From Aspergillus flavus (Eukaryota; Ascomycota; Eurotiomycetes; Eurotiales; Aspergillaceae): a DNA stretch of 64,000 nucleotides. The DNA is taken from NCBI RefSeq assembly GCF_009017415.1, contig NC_092410.1, positions 1,798,001 through 1,862,000 of the forward strand, read 5' to 3'. Shown here piece after piece: positions 25,657 through 35,338 of the stretch. Both the position numbers and the translations under genes were made by a program. The notes beneath the pieces are model-generated. The model did no database searches. It worked only from the letters and a program-made list of their open reading frames with translations, and had not been told where the DNA came from. The stretch's first letter is position 1. The number at the start of each line of letters is the position of its first letter.

Positions 25657-27840
25657 TTAAGCCGTAAAGTTGGCATTCTGAAACGTAAATCCATAATCCT
25701 CAAAGACAGCACACTTCCTCGAGAGACCGGGATTATCAATCCAAGAGGGCGGCATACCCAACAAACTGACATTCCGCTGCTCAGGCCGATACTCAGGCAC
25801 CCGGTACCCGTTCGTCACGAAAATATCATATGTAGACGCATAGGCGGGGCCACGGACCTGCAAGAAGGCCTGGTCCGGGTTCGGGTTACGGGTGCGGAAG
25901 AAGGAGCCGAAGACATCGTTGAGCAGCTGCGAATGGAGGATATCATCCTGGTCGTAGTAGGGGTCTACGTTGCGAGTCTTGCTGTTGAGGGTTCCCCAGA
26001 CGGGGAGCACGTCTGAGGCGTGGCAGCTGGCGTTATAGTTGTTGTTTGGAGAGCAGACCTCAGGCACGGAGACGTTGGTCTGGATGTGGCCTCTTGTGAG
26101 CTCGACTTCGTAGAGCTGGGGAAAGACACGGTCGCCGCCTTTGCGGAGGAGGTAGGACTGTGCACAGCTCCATTCGCTGTGGGTGAGGGCATCTGCGGCG
26201 ACGTTGCGCGTGCTGTCTGGGTCGGACATGTTGATGGGGAAGGCGTTGGAGCTGATGAGCGATTCAGCCAGTTTGGCGGGGAAGGCGGCCGTGAACAACG
26301 TGTTGAGCGCCGTTTGGCTTGCGCCGAGGGCGGGCACAGATTGGGCAACGTAGAGGGAGGCTTCGTCGGTGACCGTTGTGAACATGGTCGGGACACGGTT
26401 GGGAAGGCGTTCGCTTGCGAGGAGTTTGTCGAATTGATCGTCGATTACCCCGCCGCGAGGGTCGACTATGGGCATGAGCGGCTCGATGGCAGCGAGTAGC
26501 TGGCTGACATGGAGATAGTCCGAGGCGAGAGTCTTAACCCAAGCGGCCTGTGCCTGTTGAAATTCTGTGGTGTTGCTTATGAATTTGGTTGCTGGGACGG
26601 ATCGCAGGCAGGATAGGAGCTCCTTCTCGGATGTGGTTTGATTGCAGCCCACAGCCTTGGATAGTTCTGGCACAATGGCGTCTGCGTAGACTTCGCGCGT
26701 GAACCAGGGCAAGTCTACCGGTGCTGATTGAGCGATGGCTCCGGAGAAAAGACCTCGGGCGGCGGTTGAGGAGAGCAGTGCGACAACGCTCTGCCCGCCG
26801 GCGGACTGGCCGAAGATGGTGACCTGGGATGGATCTCCACCGAAGGCTGCGATATGCCTGTTGACCCATTTCAGTGCGAGGATCTGGTCTCTTGTGCCGT
26901 AGTTTCCGGTTGTGAGGTTACCAGTTGTCAACCAGCCCAGTGCTCCTACTCGATAGTTGACAGTAACAACCACGACATCGTTCCGACTGGCGAAGTTTCC
27001 GCCGTCGTAGTCGATCATAGACGCGCTGCCACTGACGAATGCACCGCCGTAGAAATACACGGCGACAGGCTTGCGGGTTGAGTTATCGGATGAACCTGCA
27101 GGCAAGATGGGTGTAAAGACATTGAGGTAGAGACAGTCTTCGGAAATGCCTCCATTACCCAGCGTACCAAACGCCGACTGGGCTTGAACACAGCTATCGC
27201 CCACTTTGGTCGCATCGCGTTTCTTAGGGCCAGAGAAAGGTTTTGGAGGAGCGAAGCGCAACTCTTTCACCGGGGCATCTGCGAAAGGAACACCAAGAAA
27301 CCGAAACGATCGTGCGTCGCGATAGCCAGTCAGGGTGTAGTTCTCCGCTTTGACGATGATCTTGGACGAGTCGATGGCAGTTCTATCTTTGTCGGTGCTT
27401 GGCGGCACACTAGATGTGCAAATTACGGGGAGCTTGGAGCTGCAAGATGCTGATACCAACCGCTTTTGTCCTTGAGAATATGCTTGACACTCTTTTGATG
27501 AATCACCAGTGGCTACCCAGAAACGGCTATCGGAATGAATATCTCCTGAAAAAACGAGGTAGGCAAGCTGGTAGTCTATCTCAGTGCGCTCAGACTGAGA
27601 GGCGGACCCGAGTGGGTAGAGGCTCTCCCCAATGGCAGCGCAGCGCGCTTGCGCCTCTGTGTTAGACAATTCGTCGTATACGAGTACTGCTGCAGTTCCA
27701 TTGTTCTCAGGGCCGAGGTTGTTGTAGTTCAATGCGCGCAGAGGCCCTAGCGAGCTCGTACTTGGAGGACCTGTAGCGGTCGGAGCTGCCAGCGATGGCG
27801 AGCAGAGAAGTAGGAAACCGGCGAGAGTCTGCAACTGCAT
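25657..27840 (-). CDS. Secreted type-B carboxylesterase/lipase with extra N-terminal domain (727 aa)
   Basis: An alpha/beta hydrolase cleaving carboxylic esters, probably outside the cell. It is intronless. The start is ATG 27840, giving a hydrophobic signal peptide (residues 1-19, ending SLAA). Residues about 20-150 form an extension with cysteines at 67, 118, 133 and 141, absent from plain carboxylesterases and reminiscent of a lectin-like fold. The esterase body starts near 155. It has EDCLYLNVFTP (about 234-244), the oxyanion-hole region YFYGGAFVSG, the nucleophile elbow GQSAGG with Ser346, the acidic-residue segment TDEASLYVA, and the His region SDVLPVWGTL. Several Asn-X-Ser/Thr sites suit a secreted glycoprotein. 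The substrate is unknown, and it is not linked to its neighbours. Confidence 0.9.
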   Translation of the reverse strand: MQLQTLAGFLLLCSPSLAAPTATGPPSTSSLGPLRALNYNNLGPENNGTAAVLVYDELSNTEAQARCAAIGESLYPLGSASQSERTEIDYQLAYLVFSGDIHSDSRFWVATGDSSKECQAYSQGQKRLVSASCSSKLPVICTSSVPPSTDKDRTAIDSSKIIVKAENYTLTGYRDARSFRFLGVPFADAPVKELRFAPPKPFSGPKKRDATKVGDSCVQAQSAFGTLGNGGISEDCLYLNVFTPILPAGSSDNSTRKPVAVYFYGGAFVSGSASMIDYDGGNFASRNDVVVVTVNYRVGALGWLTTGNLTTGNYGTRDQILALKWVNRHIAAFGGDPSQVTIFGQSAGGQSVVALLSSTAARGLFSGAIAQSAPVDLPWFTREVYADAIVPELSKAVGCNQTTSEKELLSCLRSVPATKFISNTTEFQQAQAAWVKTLASDYLHVSQLLAAIEPLMPIVDPRGGVIDDQFDKLLASERLPNRVPTMFTTVTDEASLYVAQSVPALGASQTALNTLFTAAFPAKLAESLISSNAFPINMSDPDSTRNVAADALTHSEWSCAQSYLLRKGGDRVFPQLYEVELTRGHIQTNVSVPEVCSPNNNYNASCHASDVLPVWGTLNSKTRNVDPYYDQDDILHSQLLNDVFGSFFRTRNPNPDQAFLQVRGPAYASTYDIFVTNGYRVPEYRPEQRNVSLLGMPPSWIDNPGLSRKCAVFEDYGFTFQNANFTA

Positions 27841-30800
27841 CTTGTCTCGGAATGAGCCCAAGGCAACAATGCGCAGATCTCAGAGTTCTTGAGTGATTCC
27901 TCTTGGAAGTGACAGTTGAGGCGGGAAGATTAACCAGTATTTATACGTATTGCCCGGAACAATCGGAACCAAAGGATCAGGAAACAACGGGCACAAGCTC
28001 GTGCTGTTTACTAGCAGCGACCTCATGATAGGTGAACTGGGGAAGGAGGAAAGGATTAGTAGCCAGTGACATACCGAGCTCCAGCTGGAGACAGTTACTA
28101 ACAGGGTTGCAGCACATTGGTTCCAATAGCGGTGCTTCTTGTCATGGAGAGCCTTAGCGAGATGACCAATACGAAGGCCTGGCTCGGCAGAAAACTCCCA
28201 ATAAATAATTAAGCCAAGAGGCACTAGATACAAAGATCTCCACATCAAACCTGGAGTAAAAGGTGGAGGTCGGCATTCACCGTCATCGCCGAGGCTTTTC
28301 AGGCCGCATCTCTCAAGGTTCGCCCCATCGGGGATAGTTCCATGTGATCCAACCCTAGCCCTGTGCCCTATACCTTTCGAATTTGTCAGTCCTTTACTCT
28401 CGATAGAGCAAAAACCCAGTAAATTGTCTATGCTCTAGCTTTACTGCGCCTTGGGTGTACAGTCCGGGTGTATCACAACTAAAATTGAGCCCCAGGAAGC
28501 ATTATATAGCCGATAAGAACATAATTGTGACGGCTACCCTCAAGTCCTAACCAACTGATTCCTTTCTCTGTTTATACAGCAAGCAGTAGATGAGATTGCC
28601 AAGGCTTTTGAGAGGGTAATGGCTAACTACTGGGTTAGTGTTCCTGTTGCGACATATATACTTGACCCACTTCTCGGAGTCCGCTTTATACCACGTACTC
28701 AACAACCTCAAACGATATACTATCCCCTGTTACTCAAAGATAGGCTTAAATATGGGAACGACGGATCATCGTCCCCTCAATCGCAAAGAGAAGCGCTCTA
28801 ATCCTTGGGATTACACGTTGAGTGAGGATCAGCCTTCGGCTAGCCCACAATCGCGGCCCTCTTCCCCAGGCACCCACCTTCCTAATCGGGTAACATGTAT
28901 TCCCTTATATTTTTTAGAGAACAACAGAATGACATCGGAGACCCGGATAGTGCAGTGGTAGTCGTCCTGGCCCAACGATGGCTACAGCACGCCAGGAGCG
29001 CTCTGTTCGATTCCGTCCCTTGACGTCCTTTCCCAGGCCAGGGAAAGCGCGAGGAGAGGATCGTGGTAATAAAATCCCTGGGCCCGGGGATTTTCCCTAG
29101 AACACCTGCTGAAATTCCCACGCTTTAATCGTTGAGGCGGAGTGATAGGTTTTTTGGAGTTTTGCTCCTCTCTCAATGATTCTTTTCACTTTATCTTCAT
29201 CTTCATCTTCAGTGTCTCTATTCTCGGCTATCCCTACGGTAATCACTCTATGTAAACGGGTGTCTACTTCTGGCTCCTTCTCTCAAATGGCTGCCCACTC
29301 CAGCATTTCGCAACATTTACCTCACCAGACTCGTCATCCTTCCAATGTTGATGCTTTTCAGTCCCCCATATACTTCTTTACAAACCACATGACCGCAGAT
29401 GTTGCTTACTACACCTGTCTCTACATCACTGCCTACAATGACGACCACATTTACCTGATCAGTGGACATTTGCCAACTGATGTATGTATGTACTTCCTTT
29501 GATGACTATTGTTTTCTTGTCTCATATGACAATGACATCAATCACATCAATCACATCAAATACAAGAGAACAAAGCAACACAGACAGCTCTCAGCATAAG
29601 AATAGAATACAACGGATAACATCAGTCAGACAAGTCCCACTAACTCTGAAGCTAGTCAGTCATCTTTATATCAGGTAGTTCTCACCCCACTCCAGCATTC
29701 ATGAATACGCGACATGGTCTAACCTTATAGTCCATCTTACAACAGCGATGGCATCCTATCTTAGACCTTTCAATTGGCGATAATCAACTCCCCTAACGAC
29801 AGAATATTCAAACACCTAACAAGGCTCAAATGACGCGATCGACTCTTCATTGAAGTATCTCAAGATCCAAAAATCTCCACGTCTTATTGGCGGGTAGGTG
29901 GCATGCTAACAACTTCTATCGTATGTACTTAGGTAGATGTTCCCGACTCGACGGCGACATCTTTCGTCAGAAGTACCTTGGATTTTGGTTGGGAATGGCA
30001 GCCATGCGAGGAACTGACCAGCTTGGAATATAACACGAGCGTTGATTATAAGATAGCCGGTCAGATCTAAGACGAGTTGTTTACAGGGATCTTGCCTGGT
30101 GAACGTGCATCGTGGTTGACATGTGGCACAGAAGAATACCGATTGCGCTACAAATCCTGTTCGGTGGTGATATCTTGCATCACCTCCTTATCGGTGTTGA
30201 GGATGCTTACATGGTACGGTTCTATCACAATACTAGTAGTCTAGTGTGTTGAAGTAGTGCGGGTGACTTGGTGACGAGTTTATTCATGCAAGATGCAGTA
30301 GGTAAGGTTACCAATAGCATGCTCAAATTTGGGATCTGTCGTGATCGGAGCAAAAAAGAAATATATCAACTATGTTAGCCGTCGGACAAGGTTGAAATGA
30401 TGCATCCCGGAAGGGGAATCCAAAAGGATTGAATCAATGTTGATAACCACGGGAAACGAAAATGGTCCCTGCGCCGCACGAACCCAATGACCACTCAGCA
30501 ATCACGCCTTTGGTGCTAAGCAGCCACGTCACGGGTACTTCCTCCGAACCGAACCCCGATGCTTAAACTCAAAAGATTCCAAGATGTTGCATTCAACAGG
30601 ATGATGGGGAGTAGACGTCATTTGATTTGCTGACAAGTCGTTGATAAGTTCTGCCAGAAAACGCATGGTCAGAGTCAGAGTCAGCACAGTCAGAGAGTGA
30701 ATTGTGGTAGAGACAAAAGACTAGAACGTTCGGTAGCCTCGAGCCTCGGCGATCGCAGGGTAACATTCAATTGAACCGCCACTCCGAGGCGTGATGACAG

Positions 30801-31048
30801 ACTAGAATAATACGGGGTAAGGCGCCCGGTATGTCGTCATCCACCTGTTTGCGGGGACATTTTTTCGGGCCAGAACATCCGCACTGCCGAATGCTGACAC
30901 TCAGTATAAGTATTATCTTCACGCCCCGAAGGGAACTTTTCTGAACTTGATTTTGCGAGGCGATTGTTACGAAATGATACTGCGTTGGAGTTTCACGACA
31001 CTCACGGCCCCATTCGTTCGCTAGTTGCGCCCGGATGCCGCACCCGCT
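27841..31048. other. 3.2 kb gene-free stretch
   Basis: It carries the carboxylesterase promoter on the left and the upstream region of the HMG-CoA lyase fusion gene on the right. A tRNA-like, palindrome-rich element at 28941-29155 is described separately. The rest shows short frames only and no recognised domain. Confidence 0.55.
28941..29155 (+). other. tRNA-like, hairpin-rich element with polymerase III-type signals
   Basis: An A-box-like string TAGTGCAGTGG (28948-28958) is followed 46 nt later by a B-box-like GTTCGATTCC (29005-29014), the order and spacing of an internal polymerase III promoter. Downstream lie a hairpin TTTCCC-AGGCCA-GGGAAA (29029-29046) and a 24-nt near-perfect palindrome (29071-29094, only G-T wobbles breaking symmetry). 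A T6 run at 29150-29155 could terminate polymerase III. The T-arm does not pair properly, so this is not a functional tRNA. It could be a tRNA-derived SINE, a tRNA pseudogene or a small structured RNA. No family is assigned. Confidence 0.3.
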
Positions 31049-32906
31049 ATGAAAGACCCTAGAGGCGCCGTGCGTATCGTGGAAGTAGGACCGCGGGACG
31101 GCCTACAGAACATCAAAGACCATGTGCCAACGTCAGTAAAAATCGAGTTGATTCGACGACTCCGCGGAACGGGTCTGCGAACCATCGAGTTGACGTCGAT
31201 AGTCTCCCCTCGAGCGGTTCCACAGTTATCGGACTGTCGAGATGTGCTGCGCACGGAAGTTATCAAGTCACTGAGGGAGGAACCTAATATCCGTCTTCCG
31301 GTATTAGTTCCTAATATGAAGGGTCTGGATATAGCACTCGAATATGATGTAAAGGAGGTTGCGGTCTTTATCAGCGCCACAGAAGGGTTTAGTAAGGCCA
31401 ACATCAACTGCACTGTGCAGGAGGGTTTAGAAAGAGCGAGGAATATTGCAGAGAAGGCTACCAGCTGTGGCCTGACTGTCAGGGGGTAAGTTTATGTCGC
31501 TGAGTGCATGGGTCGCCGTGGCTGACATTTTGTGAAGATATGTATCGTGTATATTTTCCGACCCTTTTGACGGCCCGACTGCGCCATCCGCAGTGCTTCG
31601 CTGCGTGAGGGAGCTGCTCGAGATGGGATGCTATGAGGTTAGCCTTGGGGATACACTAGGTGTCGGCTGCCCCGATAAAGTAAGAAGTCTTTTGACGTAT
31701 CTGGAGGAACATGACGTCTCTCTCGAGCTGCTGGCGGGCCATTTCCACGATACATACGGTCAAGCTGTAGCCAACACCTGGGAAGCATATAACTGTGGTC
31801 TTCGTGTGTTTGATAGTAGTATCAGCGGCTTGGGAGGTTGCCCTTATGCACCGGGCGCCAAGGGAAATGTTGCCACGGAAGACCTAGTATACATGTTTCA
31901 CAATGCGGGTATTGACACCGGCCTTGATATGCTCAAGCTGGTCGAAACTGGCCTGTGGATATCCACAAGATTGTCAAGAGAGAATGCAAGCCGGGCTGGA
32001 ATAGCGCTCGCGAATACCCACGGACTGGTGTGTCCACCGCGCCATACGGAACACGCACCGACCAAGGCAGCAACTTGGACCCCAGTGAACACCAAGGGCA
32101 GACTATTGACATATCGCTCGGGCGGCAATTTTAAGATTGTACTCAATCGGCCGAAAAGGGGCAACACGTTGACGCAGAAGATGGTCGCGGACCTTATAGC
32201 TATTTTCGCAAATTGCAATAAGGACCCTTCCCTCTTGAACATTATCATCACCGCAACCGGGGGATACTTCTGCATGGGCGTGGAGATTGGGAAGAGTATG
32301 CCATTCATTGCTCAAGGTGCTTCAAGAAATCCTCAGGCAAAACATCTCGCTGCCTTGCTGGAATTGATGAAACGTTCACCCAAAACGACAGTTGCATGCG
32401 TAAATGGTCACGCTTTCGGTGGCGGTGTCGATTTAGCGCTTGCTTGTGACGTCAGGATTAGCCTCAGGGCAGCGACATTGACATTCACCGAAGCGACATT
32501 TGAACAAGCGAAGAATGCTAACTCAAGGTGGAAGAGCGCTTTTATACGCAACGCAGTTTTCTCCACTCATTCCACCACAGCGGAAAAACTAAACTCACTA
32601 GGGCTGGTATCTGAAATTGTGGAAGACCAGGGACAACTACGGGCCGGCCTGGATGATTTGCTCATGCGACTGAACAACTCTAGGCCTGCTAAACCACGTG
32701 GGTCCAGGGAGTTTGCATGGTCGACGAGGGCGGGATGGGATGCACAAGCTCATACTCTTGATACGACTTTCTTCAAAATGATGAAGCTTGAGGTCGGTCA
32801 AGGCGACATGAAAGCATCCTACAGCGGACGTAAAGAGGATTTGAAACGTGCGTTGAGGAGCGTTTGGGGACAAGGTCGACGACGGAGAGAGGGAAAGGGC
32901 ATATGA
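31049..32906 (+). CDS. HMG-CoA lyase fused to an enoyl-CoA hydratase/isomerase-like domain (601 aa)
   Basis: The first half should cleave HMG-CoA-type substrates to acetoacetate and acetyl-CoA; the second half belongs to the crotonase superfamily. Exons: 31049-31485 and 31538-32906 (52-nt GT-AG intron rebuilding GYVSC). Lyase motifs visible are VEVGPRDGLQ (about 11-20), LGDTLGVG, GHFHDTYGQA with two metal-type histidines, and GLGGCPYA with the catalytic-loop cysteine. The usual SCALGCPYEG-type string is replaced by SCIFSDPFDG. The crotonase part (about 345-601) keeps GGYFCMGVEIG and NGHAFGGGVDLALACDVR, but its second catalytic-glutamate region (TEATFEQAKNANSRW) is unlike active hydratases. 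No mitochondrial presequence follows this ATG. An upstream ATG at 30974 is in frame but stopped by TAG at 31022. The neighbour 0.4 kb downstream on the same strand is a beta-lactamase-like gene. Confidence 0.8.
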
Positions 32907-33302
32907 GGATCTGATCGCTATGGTGCATGGTGTGGATCTATCTCATAGATCATTAGAAAATGACCCGGAAGCATGGTTGTGACTTCTGCTACTCACAGGA
33001 GAGCAGATGAGAAAGATGTACTATAGAAGAAGTCATGAAACGACTTTGTATGCCAAATTAATGTTAGTGTTTATTTTCGTGCCAGCCATAGCTTCTTATC
33101 TCAGTGCCTGCCTGTGGTATCCGTGTACCATTAATACTAGTACTAAAATACCCCCGCAGATAAGCGAAAGATGTAGCCGCCTAGAGGTGCGCTATGCCTA
33201 TACGGATTATGTGTCGCTGTGCCGTTTACTCAAATCTCACATCTGCCCTCTTCTCCGCACAGGAAAAGCACTACCACCTAACCGACAGTTCAACGTACCA
33301 TC
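32907..33302. other. Short spacer between the lyase fusion and the beta-lactamase-like gene
   Basis: No gene is seen. It serves as the 3' end of one gene and the promoter of the next, both on the plus strand. Confidence 0.5.
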
Positions 33303-34880
33303 ATGACCATACGACAGCATCCCTCCCCCTTTACGCTGGAGTTTGACTCCCTAGTACAGAGGCAGTTGGAAAAATGGAAGGTACCCGGCATTACGATTTC
33401 TGTGGTTCACGGCTCGAGCACTTTTGCCAAAGTATGTGAATGATCAAGTGGCCACATGTATTTGTACTGAGTGACGCAGGCCTACGGCATAGCAGAATTT
33501 CCGGACAAAAACATGACCGTTGGTTCTCTGTTCACCACGTGCAGCACGACCAAAGCCTTCACTGCGGCTGCGGTATCCATGGTAATTGATGACACAAAAA
33601 AGACCCTCTCGCCTCTCAGATGGGATACGCCAATAGCATCCTTAATTCGAGATGACTTTGTTTTGGCCGACGATCATGCCACAATGAACACTACACTGGA
33701 AGATGCTCTGTCACATCGGTCTGGATTACCAGGTCATTTATTTGCGATGATAGGCGCATATCCGAACGAAACGTTGCGTGAAGCGGTCCGGAAGCTCAGG
33801 CACCTTCCTTTAGCGTATCCACCGCGAACAACGTTCGACTATTGCAACCACATGTTTATGGTAGTGTCTCATGTTTTGGAGCAGATCACAGGCGAGTCGC
33901 TGGGCGAGTTTCTACGAAAGCGCATCTGGAGCCCACTCAATATGAAAGACACGTACTTCTCTGTCCAGGATGTCAACAGGTGTCCAGTAACTAGTCCAAA
34001 GTTGGTCCAAGGTTACACGTGGGTTCCAGAAAAGGGCTGCTATGTGGCCGAACCACATATGAACTATGCACCCACAACTGGAACAGGGGCCATGGTCAGC
34101 AATGTTCTCGATTACGCAAAATGGTTGCGAGCCATGATATACAAAAAAGCACCAATATCGCCGGAAGGACATACATCACTCATTCATCCCCGGACCGTAG
34201 TCTCCAAAGACGACAAGGATACTGCATATCCACCTGCACCATACCACTTGTACGCTCTAGGCTGGTTTGTGGACACTTATCGGGGTCAACAATTGTACTG
34301 GCATAGCGGGAGCTGGGCTGGATTTGGGATCATGGTGGGCTTCATAGCTGAGAAGCAGTTTGGGTTTGCGATAATGGGGAATACCCAGAGGGCTAGAAAC
34401 GCGCAGTTGGAATTATACTTATACCTCATCGATACGTTACTGGGAGTGTCGGGCAGTGAGCGGGTAGAGTTTATCGAAAGAATGACGAAGAGGATGGCCG
34501 ACGTCGCGGAAAAAAGATCCGAGAGTATCAACGAGACGAAGAAACGATTGTTTCCTTCTCTGCTTGCCAAGCCACTTCCCCACATCCTCCCATTACATGC
34601 GTATACTGGAATATACAGCCATCCAGGTTATGGCATCATTACATTGAGGGTCAAAGATGGACACTTACAGGCGGATCTAAGCGATCGGGTGGAAGCGATG
34701 ACCATTAGTTTGGAACATACAGCGGGGGAATTTTTCGTGGCGAGAATGTGTACAGCCACTATGCGTGAGAGCCTCCGAGCTGAATTCTATGTCGACTCAG
34801 CTGGGACGGCACGGAAACTTGGGATGGAGTTAGAGCCAGCATTAGGGGGACAAAAAATTTGGTTCGGCCGCTGTGGATAA
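33303..34880 (+). CDS. Serine beta-lactamase-fold hydrolase/transesterase (509 aa)
   Basis: A member of the class C beta-lactamase/penicillin-binding-protein-like superfamily, which in fungi includes esterases and acyltransferases such as LovD. Exons: 33303-33431 and 33480-34880 (phase 0, GTATGT/CGCAG). The active-site motif SxxK is Ser65-Thr-Thr-Lys68. The second motif is Tyr164-Cys-Asn166 (YxN), and the third, KTG-like motif is His318-Ser-Gly320, as in many esterase-type members. The C-terminal ~130 residues form an extra beta-rich domain common in fungal homologues. No signal peptide is seen, so it is probably cytosolic. The substrate is unknown. A true penicillinase role is possible but not indicated by the motifs. 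Confidence 0.85.
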
Positions 34881-35338
34881 TTAGCGATGTCTCCATTTCA
34901 AGTTTACAAGTATTGAGACCTCTCTTCATTGTGGGATCAGATCGAGATTAGTATATTGGTGGCGTAAAGAGTGGGGAGCTGACCGCAGAGCTGGCGCCAG
35001 ACATCTAACCGAGAGCTTGGATGATCGGCAGGATCCCCAATAGGTTGCCTCATCCTGCCTAGCAGTGCCTAGATTTAGACGAATAGTGGGACCGTATGCC
35101 TGGAGAGCGGTACCAATTCTGCCGCCGAGGGGGTAAACTTTAGTTGTTTGGAAATTTGATTTAAGGGAAGCTTTCGAACTGCTGGTGGGGATGGATGTGT
35201 TAGACTTTTTTTTCTTCTTCTTCTTCTCTCTCTCTCTTAATTCCAGGTGCTGCAAACCTGTGGTTAATTTGATTCCTATATCTTACATATACTTTTGGTA
35301 TAATCGGGATCGAGTTTTGAGCTCCACCAGCGAACATC
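34881..35338. other. Intergenic spacer and ankyrin gene promoter
   Basis: No gene is seen. A T-run with CTT/CT repeats lies at 35205-35238, just upstream of the ankyrin gene start. Confidence 0.5.

Noticed and set aside
26020..26499. Long antisense open frame inside the carboxylesterase gene
   Set aside because: It is a high-GC shadow of the real gene in another frame, with no family similarity.
28941..29020. Functional tRNA gene
   Set aside because: A- and B-box-like strings are present, but no acceptor stem or T-stem pairs properly.
31025..31048. Earlier TTG start for the lyase fusion
   Set aside because: Nuclear genes of this type start at ATG; the first ATG in the open frame is at 31049.
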